DNA from: Endotrypanum monterogeii
Lineage: Eukaryota; Euglenozoa; Kinetoplastea; Trypanosomatida; Trypanosomatidae
DNA: 64,000 nt
Reading direction: 5' to 3'
NCBI GenBank assembly: GCA_000333855.2
Contig: CM007320.1
Coordinates: 993,821-1,057,820, forward strand
The stretch's first letter is position 1. Each line of letters starts with the position of its first letter. Positions 9,755-19,846 of this stretch are shown here, in pieces. The notes below the pieces were generated by a model that was not told the origin of the DNA, did no database searches, and was given only the letters and a program-made list of their open reading frames with translations. A program made the translations under genes and the position numbers.

Positions 9755-11272
9755 CGCGGAAGAAAAAAAAAAAAAGAAGAGGCGATCCGCGCGTGGTGGT
9801 TCATGCAATACAAAAAATGATAACCATAAACACCATTTGCCAGTCCCTTGGCGGTGATTATCCGTTAATTCGTGCCCACTCTGCAAAGAAGTTCTTTCAG
9901 GAGCCGAATCCTCTGTCAATCTCGGAGCACTTATTATCATGACGACAGAACTAAGCACCTTCAGCCTAGAGAGGTAAGATAGACCTGCGAAAAAAAACTA
10001 AGGGCTTTGACATCATCTACATTATCGCAACGCCCTCCGACTCACAGGCCGATGAGCTTGGACTACTTACTGCCAGGAAAAGTCCGAATCCTCCCTTGAA
10101 GAGGATGCAAAATGTGTCGGCTGGCGTAGCGGGGGCGACTTTCCAGCCGAATGAGAAAAGAACGCCGCAACGCGTTTCGAAGTGAGCTCCACACTACGGG
10201 GAGAAACTTTGATAAGTAGAGGCTAAGGAGCATCTGATTGACACTCAAACCCCCTCTTCGCAGGGCGAGGACATGATGCACACAAAAAAAGAAATGCACT
10301 CAGCCCGTTTTCTCCGCCACCCCTACCGCTCTACGACTGGTGAGGCTTTATTTTTTGGCGTCATCTCCAGGAGGCAAAGGCGGAAAGAATGCATCAGGAG
10401 GGGTGATAAGGAGTTGGTGAACTCGTATGCATCACCTTCCCCCCTTCTCAAATACTGCAAAAGGGGGAGAGAAAGGGTTGTAGAAATATTCATACACGGC
10501 ATTGCAACCACTAATGCCCGTGTGGGTCTGTCCTCAACACTTGCAGAAATATACAACGGTAAACGCACTTTTGGGGACTTGGGAAATCCCGATGTCGGGG
10601 GGACAGCAAGTATACTAGCAGAAACATCATTAGTGTCCTTCCCTCTATTTTCTGTAGCGCGCTGAGGCTCCCCTTCAACTGTGGTACCACTCGATGATGC
10701 AACCTAATGAACCTCACTGTAACATGAAGCAGGGCCGATCGTTGCAGAAAATCCAGCAAGTGGATGGATCGATCTCGTCGTGCAGTGCAAGGGAGGATCG
10801 ACCGCTCGAAAAGAGGTCACAGGAGCGTCAAGTCCCCAACATAGCAGCCGCAACTGTGTGACCCCTTTTTTTTCTTCCTTTACAAATGGACCCTTCCTCT
10901 TCTGTTTTTCCGGTTTTTCTTTCCTGGTGGACGGTGGAAGGCACTCCTCCTACGCTCAACACGGTGTGTGGCCTGTTGCCGTTGCCCCCCCCCTCCCCCC
11001 CTGCACACTGAATCCCACAGTAAGAACCATCCGATTGCATTGAGCTAGCTCATCTCACACACAAACACCCACCATCACCACCTCAGCTGTGCCTGTCTAG
11101 AAGCCTGCAGCCCCAGAGTCGCTGTGTGGTCTGTGCACGCGTTCAGCGCCTCAGTCGCACACAGGCACTATATTTCAACTCCGCAAAGCGCACCCTAGTG
11201 TACATCGACACGCAGGTGTGTATCACACAGCCCTAAAATACTCGACATCGCCTGCATGCAAATCAGTCGCCA
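9755..11272. other. Intergenic region holding a broken coding-like stretch
   Basis: Apart from the coding-like fragment at 9939-10185 (listed separately) no gene is seen. Pyrimidine tracts at 10863-10925 and 10981-11001 precede AG at 11019-11020, a likely trans-splice acceptor for the acid phosphatase at 11273. Confidence 0.5.
9939..10185 (+). pseudogene. Small frame-shifted coding-like stretch
   Basis: An ATG at 9939, 39 nt after a TTCTTTCAG acceptor-like site, opens a 12-codon frame that ends in TAA at 9975. A +1 frame is open from 9970 to a TGA at 10183 (71 codons) and has the composition of real coding sequence (for example KGFDIIYIIATPSDSQADE), but has no ATG near its beginning. Together they look like one small gene of about 80 residues broken by one frameshift. 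It may be a decayed gene, a sequencing error in the A-run at 9990-9997, or chance. I do not recognise the family. Confidence 0.35.
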
Positions 11273-12691
11273 ATGTCTCCCTCGACAGGTCATCTGTGCG
11301 GAGCTCAGAGCTGGCGCTCGGTGTGCATGGCGATTGTAGCCTCCTTTGTGCTTTTGTTGACTGTAGTGACTTTGAGCAAAGCGATTGGCATTGGCTCTGT
11401 GCAAGGGAATCGGAAGTCCACCCCGTCTGCGGCGATGGACTCCACGCACTCCCGCGTGAACATCGACTCGACGCAACAGCCTCTCAGTCCAGGCCTCTCC
11501 AAGGCAGAGCGAAACGAGCTGCTCAAGAGTCAGCTGGTGCTGACTAAGATGGTGGTGCTTAATCGCCACGGTCACCGCGCCCCGAACGCTCCATTTTGGA
11601 AAATGTGCCCGAGGGATATCAAAAACAAAAGGCGCTACGACGTCGGAGCGGAAGATCTGACTGGGCTGGGCATGGAGGAGGAATACAATTTTGGGCAATA
11701 CCTGCGCAACACGTACCACAGCTTTATCGGTGACAAGTTTAACCGTAAGCTTCACTACTTTCGTGCCGTCGGCGAACCGCGTATCCTGCAGTCGGCAATG
11801 GCGGTAGCCCAAGGCATTTTCCCGGACGGGTTCGGCCCCGGTGGCTACCTGCCATCACGACCACAGTTTGTGCCCATCTTCTCCGATATGGATACGCACG
11901 AGTATCTCCTCGATGAGGTTCCGTGTTTCCAGAGGGCTGAGAACGACTCACATCGATGGATCAAAACGCAGTATCAGGATTTTATTAGCGATCCGAACAC
12001 GGCTCGTGTACTGAAAATGATGGAGGAGGTGTGTGGCGAGTACAACGGAACGGCAAAAGAATTCGCCTACATCAAGACTGTCGCAGACGGCCTTACATTC
12101 AACAGCGATATTGGCTTTAAGGTTGCAAAGGGAAAGCTGACACCGAAGATGCTGTTCGGCATTCGAAACGTATCGCTGCAGCTCCTCTTGCAACGGCTAT
12201 ATAACACAGACGAACAACAGACGTACACGGCGGTGGACCTCCCCCACAACCTTCTGCAAACCTTCAGTCACAATCACGTCGGGAAAACGCCTGCTCAGCT
12301 GAACGACTTCACCGATACGCGGCAGAAGGCAACATTTTACTTCATCCACCGTGAGGCCCTCTACGCGCTCGGGCAATTTTTTGGATTTGAGTACAATGTA
12401 GCCGGCCTTCCACCAGGCGAGGTACCCGTTGCAGCTTCCCTTATCATGGAAAAACTCGTCCCGAGTCACCTGCTAAAGTCCCGAAACCCCACCATCTACA
12501 TCCGCACGACGCTCTGGACACCCTATAACGGTATTTATACGGTGCCCATCCTTGCCTGCCGTATTCCCGAGCTCTGTGAGCTTAAGGAACTGCGGCGCAT
12601 TCACGACGCTCGCGTGAACCGCACAGGCACATGGGAGCAACTGTGTGACTACAATCCACAAGAATTGGACCACACGACAGATATTCGCTGA
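11273..12691 (+). CDS. Histidine acid phosphatase, membrane-anchored, variant motif
   Basis: Predicted protein of 472 residues of the histidine phosphatase superfamily, branch 2. The catalytic RHGHRAP motif is at residues 98-104 (nucleophile H99). The second motif, normally HD, reads FIHREAL at 357-363, so the residue after H359 is Arg and a Glu follows at 361. This H-x-E spacing is the one used by the MINPP subgroup (HAE), where Glu is the likely proton donor; activity is therefore plausible but substrate preference uncertain. A hydrophobic segment (about 18-37) gives a signal anchor, or a cleavable signal peptide if translation starts at Met19 (11327). No C-terminal membrane segment is seen. 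Potential N-glycosylation sites are present (NDS, NGT, NVS, NRT). An out-of-frame upstream ATG at 11256 overlaps the start. Expected location is the secretory or endosomal pathway. Confidence 0.85.
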   Translation: MSPSTGHLCGAQSWRSVCMAIVASFVLLLTVVTLSKAIGIGSVQGNRKSTPSAAMDSTHSRVNIDSTQQPLSPGLSKAERNELLKSQLVLTKMVVLNRHGHRAPNAPFWKMCPRDIKNKRRYDVGAEDLTGLGMEEEYNFGQYLRNTYHSFIGDKFNRKLHYFRAVGEPRILQSAMAVAQGIFPDGFGPGGYLPSRPQFVPIFSDMDTHEYLLDEVPCFQRAENDSHRWIKTQYQDFISDPNTARVLKMMEEVCGEYNGTAKEFAYIKTVADGLTFNSDIGFKVAKGKLTPKMLFGIRNVSLQLLLQRLYNTDEQQTYTAVDLPHNLLQTFSHNHVGKTPAQLNDFTDTRQKATFYFIHREALYALGQFFGFEYNVAGLPPGEVPVAASLIMEKLVPSHLLKSRNPTIYIRTTLWTPYNGIYTVPILACRIPELCELKELRRIHDARVNRTGTWEQLCDYNPQELDHTTDIR

Positions 12692-14208
12692 TGGTAGATG
12701 GGTTGGGAAGAGAAAAGAAAGTTCTCAGAATTCACGTCATGCGCGGAATGAGTTATACGCAAGAGGGGGGCTGTGGTGTGATGTGTGCCTATCCACGTTG
12801 TGTACGTGTTTAATGCGACTCGCCCAAGCGACCACCTGCATTATGTCTTCTCCTCTTTGTTGTCCTTTTGTTAAATTTATTTATGTACGTATATAGTGAC
12901 CCACCCACCCACCCCTGAGCTTCATGCCCAGTTCTTTCGAAGGCCTTCCGCTTTCCTAGTTGACCATATCTACCTTGGTTCCTCCTTCCTACCCCTTCCG
13001 TAGATATCTATTCGAATATATATATGTGTTTGTGTGTGTGGCTTTTACCATTGACGGTCTATGGTTTTTTTTTTATTTCTCTTCACTCATCGCCTCACGT
13101 TGCCACGCTTCTTTCGCCTAACCCACCTCCCGATAGGCAAGCAGCGGATTCGCAAAACATCAAGAGTGTAGGACTTTCTTTCTAACCAGCATGTGTGTAT
13201 ATGTGACTGTGTGTTTCTACCGAAACCCTGTGCCACTGCAGGCCTCTACATACACACAAACCCTCGTACTTTCCCCCTGAATAACCCGAGAAACCTACCG
13301 AAATATTTGCGTACAACACCCGGTAGAGTGGATCCAGAAAAAAGCAGAAGGAAAAGCGAGGGCAACAGAACCAGACATTAATTTTAATTTCTTGTGCTCG
13401 AGGAGGTGCAGGGAACCTGGTGGAGGACCAGGTACGCTGCCTCTTTATCCCCGAAGATACTTACATTATTTATTTATTTTTATTGTATTCTTTCATGGCC
13501 TTTTTTTTTCCCCCGAAAATGTCCCTGCCTGTGTTTGTGAATGTGTTTGTGTGGATGGAAATAAGTGTGCGTATGTTCCACGTCTTTGTATGTGTCTCTG
13601 TATCTTCCTCAAAACTTCGTATGGCCTCCTCTCCCCTCGCGTTCTCATCATTCCAGGGAATCGGAGGAATCGCACGATAGCGCAAGGACTGTTGCCTCAA
13701 CCTCTACCCGCCCTACAAGACTCCAAAGAGAGGTAAGTCCAGGTATGAGGCCGGTCTAAACGCATCCATCTTGCAGCGAGCTACCCCTCCCCATGACGAG
13801 AAACCGTGTTTCGCCCTCGCGTTTTGATTATCAGGTTTGGAGGACGTTGTCTATCATCAACGCAACGCTAGGAAAGTCATAACATTATCACCTCACATCA
13901 CCTCCCCTTCGGTCTGCTGTTCCTATCGTTTCTCCTTCCTCCAATCCCTTTGTCTGATAATACCATGCTCCTCCGGTGCTTCAGTCTGAACCAATATATA
14001 TATATATATATAGCCACGCATTGGGTGACAGACACACGTGTCGAGCTTGTGAGTGCGTGTGTCTGTGGGAATAGGACTCGACTACCCTGCTGCTCCCCTA
14101 CACACTACACCACCCACGCGCGCACATACATCCGAATAACTGACTACTGTGTGATATCACTGCTGACACACACAACCCTTTCCTTCTTCAGCTCTGTATT
14201 TCGTTGAC
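12692..14208. other. Intergenic region, no gene seen
   Basis: Contains T-runs (about 13065-13075, 13500-13510), GT-rich patches and a (TA)n tract near 13996-14011. A short tract CCTTTCCTTCTTC ending in AG at 14190-14191 lies only 17 nt before the next ATG and is the probable trans-splice acceptor of the RRM gene. Confidence 0.6.
14177..14191 (+). promoter_or_regulatory. Predicted trans-splice acceptor, RRM gene
   Basis: Pyrimidine tract directly followed by CAG, AG at 14190-14191, giving a 5' UTR of about 17 nt and no intervening ATG. This supports the ATG at 14209. Confidence 0.6.
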
Positions 14209-15027
14209 ATGGATCCGTCGAAGCGCATCTGCCTCAAGAACCTCCCAGAGGGGTGCACCAAGCGCGAAATCGCTGATTTGGTGCGCAACCGCACCGGAAC
14301 AGCCATCCACAGCATCGACCTCGGGCTCGACGCAGAGGGAGGAACACGGCGATATGCGCATTTCTCTTGTGAAGGTGCGAAGCACGTTCTGGAGGTGCTG
14401 AGCGCCGGAATAGTGTTGCGAGATTCTACCATCTACGCCCACCCCGCTAAAATGCACTATTCGTTTCGCTACGCCGAGGCCCGCCGCAAGCGAGAGCGAG
14501 AAGAGGCGGATGAGAAGGAACATCTGGACTCTTTTTGGGCAGCCTCGAAGCAACGCTTTCTGGAGCGTACAAACGGTGGAGAACTGTCAATGAAGAAGGC
14601 ACCGAAAGACTTTTATGCATCGAAGAGGAAGTACGCTCTTATTGCAGCGGAAATCGCCCAAGTTTCGCGCAACGTGCACGCCGCCGCAAACAGTAGTACC
14701 CGCTGCGCCGGACACATGCGTGATGCGGCCTATGGGACATCATCTACAGCTGCAGACAATGACGTGTGCTGCGCGTATTTGGGTACATCCACTGATAACG
14801 TAGCCGCAAAAACTGCTGCGGCGGCGGGCGAGAAGCGCCGAACCCCAGCGGGTGGTGGTGGTACCAATGCAGCGAAAAAGAGACCACAGCGGAATACGGC
14901 TGCGAAGTCACAAGCACCTCCTGCCGCCCCGCCGTCGCCGTCGCCTCCAGTGCCAACGAAGGAGGAGCGTAAGCTCAGCGGCCTCCAAGCAAAACTCGCC
15001 GCGCTGAAAGAAAAACTGAAAAAGTAA
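14209..15027 (+). CDS. RRM-domain RNA-binding protein
   Basis: Predicted protein of 272 residues. Residues 5-80 form an RNA recognition motif: RNP2-like ICLKNLP at 7-13, a first helix (KREIADLVRNRTG) and RNP1-like RRYAHFSC, with one aromatic of the usual (K/R)G(F/Y)(G/A)FV kept. After the RRM comes a highly charged helix (YAEARRKREREEADEKE). Then an Ala/Thr-rich, lysine-rich linker and a short C-terminal coiled coil (LQAKLAALKEKLKK) follow. Single-RRM proteins of this layout bind mRNA, pre-rRNA or snRNP components; a nuclear or nucleolar role is suggested by the basic tail but not proven. Since trypanosomatids regulate genes mainly after transcription, such proteins are common. The start is fixed by the nearby splice acceptor. 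Confidence 0.8.
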   Translation: MDPSKRICLKNLPEGCTKREIADLVRNRTGTAIHSIDLGLDAEGGTRRYAHFSCEGAKHVLEVLSAGIVLRDSTIYAHPAKMHYSFRYAEARRKREREEADEKEHLDSFWAASKQRFLERTNGGELSMKKAPKDFYASKRKYALIAAEIAQVSRNVHAAANSSTRCAGHMRDAAYGTSSTAADNDVCCAYLGTSTDNVAAKTAAAAGEKRRTPAGGGGTNAAKKRPQRNTAAKSQAPPAAPPSPSPPVPTKEERKLSGLQAKLAALKEKLKK

Positions 15028-15197
15028 CGCCTGTTCCGGTGCGATGCGCTTGTGTTGTGCATAGTGGGGTCTCGCTGCTAACCCTGATATGACGCCAGCG
15101 CGTCACGTGTGTGCGTGTGTGTGTGGTATTTTTAAGAGGGGCTAAAAAGCTGTAGCTCTAAGTGAGTCTAAGGGTGTATAGGCGCCTTGTGTACACA

Positions 15198-15201
<4 letters not shown>

Positions 15202-15238
<37 letters not shown>
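15202..15238. repeat. (GT)n microsatellite
   Basis: Perfect GT tract of about 37 bp in the 3' flank of the RRM gene. Confidence 0.9.
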
Positions 15239-15239
<1 letters not shown>

Positions 15240-16168
15240 AGCGGTGGGGGGAGAGAGGTCAGGCCGCTAGTCCTGTTGCTATTTTCCACTAATAGGCGCG
15301 TGTTCACCTCCCACTTTACGACGCAATATTCTCAACACATGTAGGTGAAGCTGAATATAGACCCACCGTCCTTCTCCCCCTGCCGCACCGACTCACAAGC
15401 CTCTCCGTGGCCTCTTCACAGAGGCCAATCCCTTTGCCAACACATAACATAATACCTATCACCCCACACCACACCAACACCTCCTCCTTTCCCTACACAT
15501 ACGCAGGCCAGTCTACTTTTCTCGTATAACAGAATCGTTAAATTGTTGGACAGATTGATTCACCGTTCCCAAAGCGCTCGTATTGTCTCTGTAACTGACA
15601 CACCCACGGCTTGACCATTGAAAACGAAAAAAAAAAATTGCGACTTCAAGAATACCTCTCCTTTTGTCGTTGGCCTCTCTTTTCGTGACATGCACCGGTT
15701 TGTCTTCCTATCGAGAAAAAATAAACCATGGACTCCCCCCCCTACCACCACCAACCCCTCCTCCTCCTCCTCCTCTACTTTTCACACTCGTAGGGCCCGC
15801 CGTGTGGACCACCTTCCATGGGGTATCTCGAGCTGATTGTATCACCTACAGATTCCTAGATACACACGCACGTAAAAAAAAAAGGGAAAAGTAATATACC
15901 TACATACCCGTGTATTCTCTACAGAAAGAAAAAAGTGGGAGCCCACGCACCTCATCCGCAGCGAAATATTCCAGAACAGAAACGACTACCTTCTTCCCCT
16001 GATCTGTGTGTGTGTGGTAGATTCATATTGTATCTTTACGTAGCCATCACCCTTTCTGCTCTCCCTCATACACTTGTATATATATAGATATATATACTAC
16101 CTACTCTTCCTCCCCCCCCCACTTCCCCACGATTAATCACGATCCCTCTTGTCCTGTGTGGGGTGTGT

Positions 16169-16171
<3 letters not shown>

Positions 16172-16208
<37 letters not shown>
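16172..16208. repeat. (GT)n microsatellite
   Basis: Perfect GT tract of about 37 bp, 970 bp beyond the previous one in the same intergenic region. Confidence 0.9.
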
Positions 16209-16209
<1 letters not shown>

Positions 16210-16966
16210 GTAGACGGGGTCGCTCACACCTTTCCCCTATACCCCACCAACTCGTGTTTTCTTTGTGGAGAACTTTCTGCACGCCAAAAAAAAAATTAAT
16301 AAAAGGAGACACCCTTCCCCCCCCCTCATTCTTCCAGAACTGATATTTTATCACAGACGCTACCTCCTTTTTTTTTGTTTGTTTCCTGTTAGTGTGTTGC
16401 ACAAGGGTCTGTCATCGTCCCTGTGCACACCCCTTTCTTGGATATTACTTTGCCCGGCTGAAGCGGAGATTGCCTCTCTTCACATCAGCCCCATATGTAA
16501 ATTGTTTTGGGAGAATCGGCTCCTCACGCAACGTATTGTTCTTTCCCTGTGTGTGTGCGTGTGTGTGCGTACGCGCGAGCGTGTGTGTGTGTTTTTTTTT
16601 TAATGTGGGGCGAATGCCTATGGGAAACAGGTTTCTAAACTCGGTCAAGTGCACACACCTTTCCCAGAGCTCACTGTAGCCACATTGCATTTGTCGCTTT
16701 ACACAAGACTTTTTGTTTTTTTATTTTTCGCTGTTCTTTCCGTCTTCGTGTCGCTGTGGCATCGTGGTGCTTTCTATACACACATACACACCTCCGCCCC
16801 CCCCCCCTGCCACCCCTTACCTCTTTTTGTTCGCCAAGTCACTACCCATTCAGCGGTTCCTCGATCTCCATCTTGTACTCCCCCTAGTCGTTTCCCCCTC
16901 CCCCTTCATTCAGCTACTCTCACCTCGGGCAGGAATATTCGCCGAGACTGCGTGCATGTGGCCACC

Positions 16967-18349
16967 ATGCACAGAAATCATGCAGGCTCTAAGGAATCGC
17001 AGCAGAAGGAGCTCGAAAGGGAGGCGGAGCCTCCACACACACCTCCGCCCCACCGCACCTCGACTGGGGAGAAGAGGAGTGTGCAAGACACACAAGGTGA
17101 CTGCGCACACCCCTTTGATTGGTCACCACAGACGCCTGATATCCCTTTGGTGAACCTGAAAGCGGTGAATGCAAGAGCGCTGGTAGATTCAATCAGCGAG
17201 TGTGTGATGGTTGACAAAGAAGTGTGTTACGATAAAAATAGTCAGGAACCTACTGTCCGCGTCTCGGTCGAAGATAGCACTGACTTTGCCGTGGAACCTC
17301 AGAATACATCTGGATGTCAATCAGCAGGGCACAGTTCACACGCACGCTCACTTTTCGCGCCGGGCCTTGAGATATTCCACTCCACACACGTAGATCCACA
17401 AGGAAACGTGGTTGGAGCCGGTTGGCGACGTCATTCAAACATCAAAAAAACGCGGAACATCACCACTGGCTTTCACATTCGGGGTGGCTCTACAAAAAGA
17501 AACGTGACGGCAGCCGGGACGGTGAACAATCTCAGCAACCGGTCACCACCACCTCTGAGAGGCGTTCTCTTTCCCTCTGCAGCCTCTGAAGATGTGACAA
17601 CCGCCTCTTTGATTACCCTAATTGCCTCCTATTGCGATCTGGCGGCCGTCGTCCAGCTGATGCGGGTGAGCCGCACGACGCATGAGATCGTGACAAGCGA
17701 TGACGTCTGGAAGTCCATTCTGTCGGATATGAACCTCATACCTTTGCTTTCTGCGTACGAGCGATGCAGCGACTATTACGACTTTTTCATGCAAGACGTC
17801 ATCACCACACGGGCTCTTCACGGACATTATACATTTCAGGCCGCGAGCACCGTATCAGGGAGCCGCGGGTCGATGAGTGCAACCAGCGGAGCAAGGACTG
17901 CTACCTTGAACGTCGACTTCTCACCGTGGGAAGAGTCCCTCCGAGAGGACATCTTCAACATCGCCTCGCTGCAGCTGCTCATCTCTGCGGCCTCCTTGGG
18001 TCAGTCGAACCACCCCATAGGTCGCGCGCAGCTACTCCTCACGTACAAGAATGAATCCATGGAGGTTCTGCAGGGCTCCTGTCGCTTCTCCATTCATCGC
18101 CGTTGCTTCTCCCTCTGCTGTAACGCCTTCGGTACAGTGAAGCGCGGGCCTGTCTTCACGGTGGCTGTTGCGACAGTGACGAAGCCGTGGGCCAACGAGT
18201 GTTTCGGGCACTTCAGTGGGCACAAGAATGGACTTCGGTTAGTGATGACACCAGTGCTTTGGGAGGGCCAGAGCCCAGGCTCGCAGATTACGGAGAACGA
18301 CATTCTCGTGGTGAGCCGCCCTAAGCCGGAGCCCCCCTCGACCACATGA
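16967..18349 (+). CDS. F-box-like protein
   Basis: Predicted protein of 460 residues. The first ~200 residues are polar and low-complexity. An F-box-like segment follows (LITLIASYCDLAAVVQLMRVSR ... DDVWKSIL, about residues 211-252), with the usual Leu/Val pattern and the Trp that packs the third helix. The C-terminal half contains a folded-looking domain (GRAQLLLTYKNESMEVLQG ... FGHFSGHKNGLRLVM) that I cannot name and that may be the substrate-binding part. F-box proteins are adaptors of SCF ubiquitin ligases through SKP1; others act outside SCF. The frame is open further upstream without an ATG, and the acceptor AG at 16912-16913 makes ATG 16967 the natural start (5' UTR about 53 nt). Stop is TGA. 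Confidence 0.55.
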   Translation: MHRNHAGSKESQQKELEREAEPPHTPPPHRTSTGEKRSVQDTQGDCAHPFDWSPQTPDIPLVNLKAVNARALVDSISECVMVDKEVCYDKNSQEPTVRVSVEDSTDFAVEPQNTSGCQSAGHSSHARSLFAPGLEIFHSTHVDPQGNVVGAGWRRHSNIKKTRNITTGFHIRGGSTKRNVTAAGTVNNLSNRSPPPLRGVLFPSAASEDVTTASLITLIASYCDLAAVVQLMRVSRTTHEIVTSDDVWKSILSDMNLIPLLSAYERCSDYYDFFMQDVITTRALHGHYTFQAASTVSGSRGSMSATSGARTATLNVDFSPWEESLREDIFNIASLQLLISAASLGQSNHPIGRAQLLLTYKNESMEVLQGSCRFSIHRRCFSLCCNAFGTVKRGPVFTVAVATVTKPWANECFGHFSGHKNGLRLVMTPVLWEGQSPGSQITENDILVVSRPKPEPPSTT

Positions 18350-19688
18350 AAGATTTGACACACACACAAAAAAAAAGCCCTCTTTTTCCTTATGGGCTTT
18401 ATAACAAATGTCAGCACTGGTGTGTGTAGGGCTTGAAGCGAGGAGCGAACGGTTGTTTTCTTTAACAGGTGGGCTAGCGCATTATTCTGTGAAATGCACA
18501 TGTCCCAGCTGCCACAACATGATTCGATACGGCTTTTTTTTTCAAAGGAATGTCAGGTGTATAGTGAAGGCGCTCGCTTCTAAGACTACGGATGGAGTTA
18601 GCATCTCATGCATCGACTTGACGTACTCGCGCACAAAACTAGAAAGAAAAACGAAAAGTAAGAGAGAGCAAGAGAGAAACAGATCAGCTGTGCTTCGTTC
18701 TCCAAGGAAGCAGAAAAACATCTTTTTTTTCACCTCTTTACAGCCCATGACAACGCTGCGACTTCTACCAGTTGTTGGAGCTCGAGGTCGTATTCCTTCA
18801 ACTACAGAATTGCAGTCTTACCCCTTCGTTGGATACATATTTATCCGTGTGTGTGCGCGTGCGGACATGTTTTTCGCCCTCCACAAGTCGGGATTCACAT
18901 ATTTCACACACATACACAGCCCGAAATGGTTAGCTAGGTTCTGGAGATATATATATATATATATATACCCCCTCATCGAACCGTCTGGAGAGCAAACACG
19001 CGCACCCATCTGGGGCCAAAACAGTTTTTTATCTTTCTAAAGCGGCGGCGGCGTCGACGTTGGCTCAATACTGGTTGAAGGCAATAAAAGCAGAGTCGCA
19101 GCGGACGAGTGTGATTTGATACACAGGCCTCAATAGAACATATATATATATATATTCTTTCCTCGCTACCCCTCGGGTACAGCGGTTTGTGGTGTGTGAA
19201 CCACCGTCGAATCTAACGCCTTTGAAGTGAACGGCAGCGAGCGAGAGAAACACAATAACACCATGCGAGAATGTAAGTCACTGCAGAGCGAATATGCTGA
19301 CTAGTCGCAGCCTTGTCCTGCATTTTTTTTTTTTTCACCTTCTCCCTCCCCCTTCATTTTTCGTCGTGTACATCCATTCCTTCGCCCTTGAGTGTGTATA
19401 CATCCCCCCCCCGCCTCCTTACGGTCACCATCCCAACCTATGTCAATCTATCCCCCATGGAACGCACAAATCCCTACTTTTGAAGCATCGAATAACAAAC
19501 TCGTCGGGTGAGAAAAACTGAAATCTATAAAGCATAAACAGGCATACAGAAAAAAAAAAAGATACTCCGGTGTCCAATTTTGATGAGTGTGTCTTCGATT
19601 GCAACATATTTATTCTAACGTGCACTGTCGATATCCGATCACTCTGGCATAAAAAACGAAGGGGGGTGCTAGCAAACCACTCATAGAG

Positions 19689-19733
<45 letters not shown>

Positions 19734-19846
19734 CTCAAAGATTGGAAGACATCGCACACACAACCACAGGCAAGGGGTAGTGTACAGACGTATTTTCTGG
19801 TCGGACGCCTTCGCGTTCGCTACGCAGAAAGGGAACGTGGAAAGAA
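18350..19846. other. Intergenic region rich in TA microsatellites
   Basis: No gene seen. TA tracts lie at about 18948-18967, 19140-19155 and 19692-19729, the last of about 38 nt. A T-run plus pyrimidine stretch at 19323-19367 is the best polypyrimidine tract for the WD40 gene; the first AG after it is at 19391-19392. Confidence 0.55.
19692..19729. repeat. (TA)n microsatellite
   Basis: Perfect TA dinucleotide tract, about 118 nt upstream of the CAF-1-like ATG, so probably within its 5' UTR or the preceding 3' UTR. Confidence 0.9.

Larger units (their letters stand above)
15028..16966. other. Long intergenic region with two GT microsatellites
   Basis: No gene seen in 1.9 kb. It carries (GT)n tracts at about 15202-15238 and 16172-16208, a TA-rich patch at 16078-16095 and A-runs. 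A dense pyrimidine stretch at 16790-16910 ends in CAG (AG 16912-16913), the likely trans-splice acceptor for the F-box-like gene. Frames open across this region read as low-complexity Cys/Val/Phe or Pro and are not credible proteins. Confidence 0.6.

Noticed and set aside
9973..10010. GTAAGAT resembling a cis-splice donor
   Set aside because: Cis introns are extremely rare in trypanosomatids and no matching acceptor joins the two frames.
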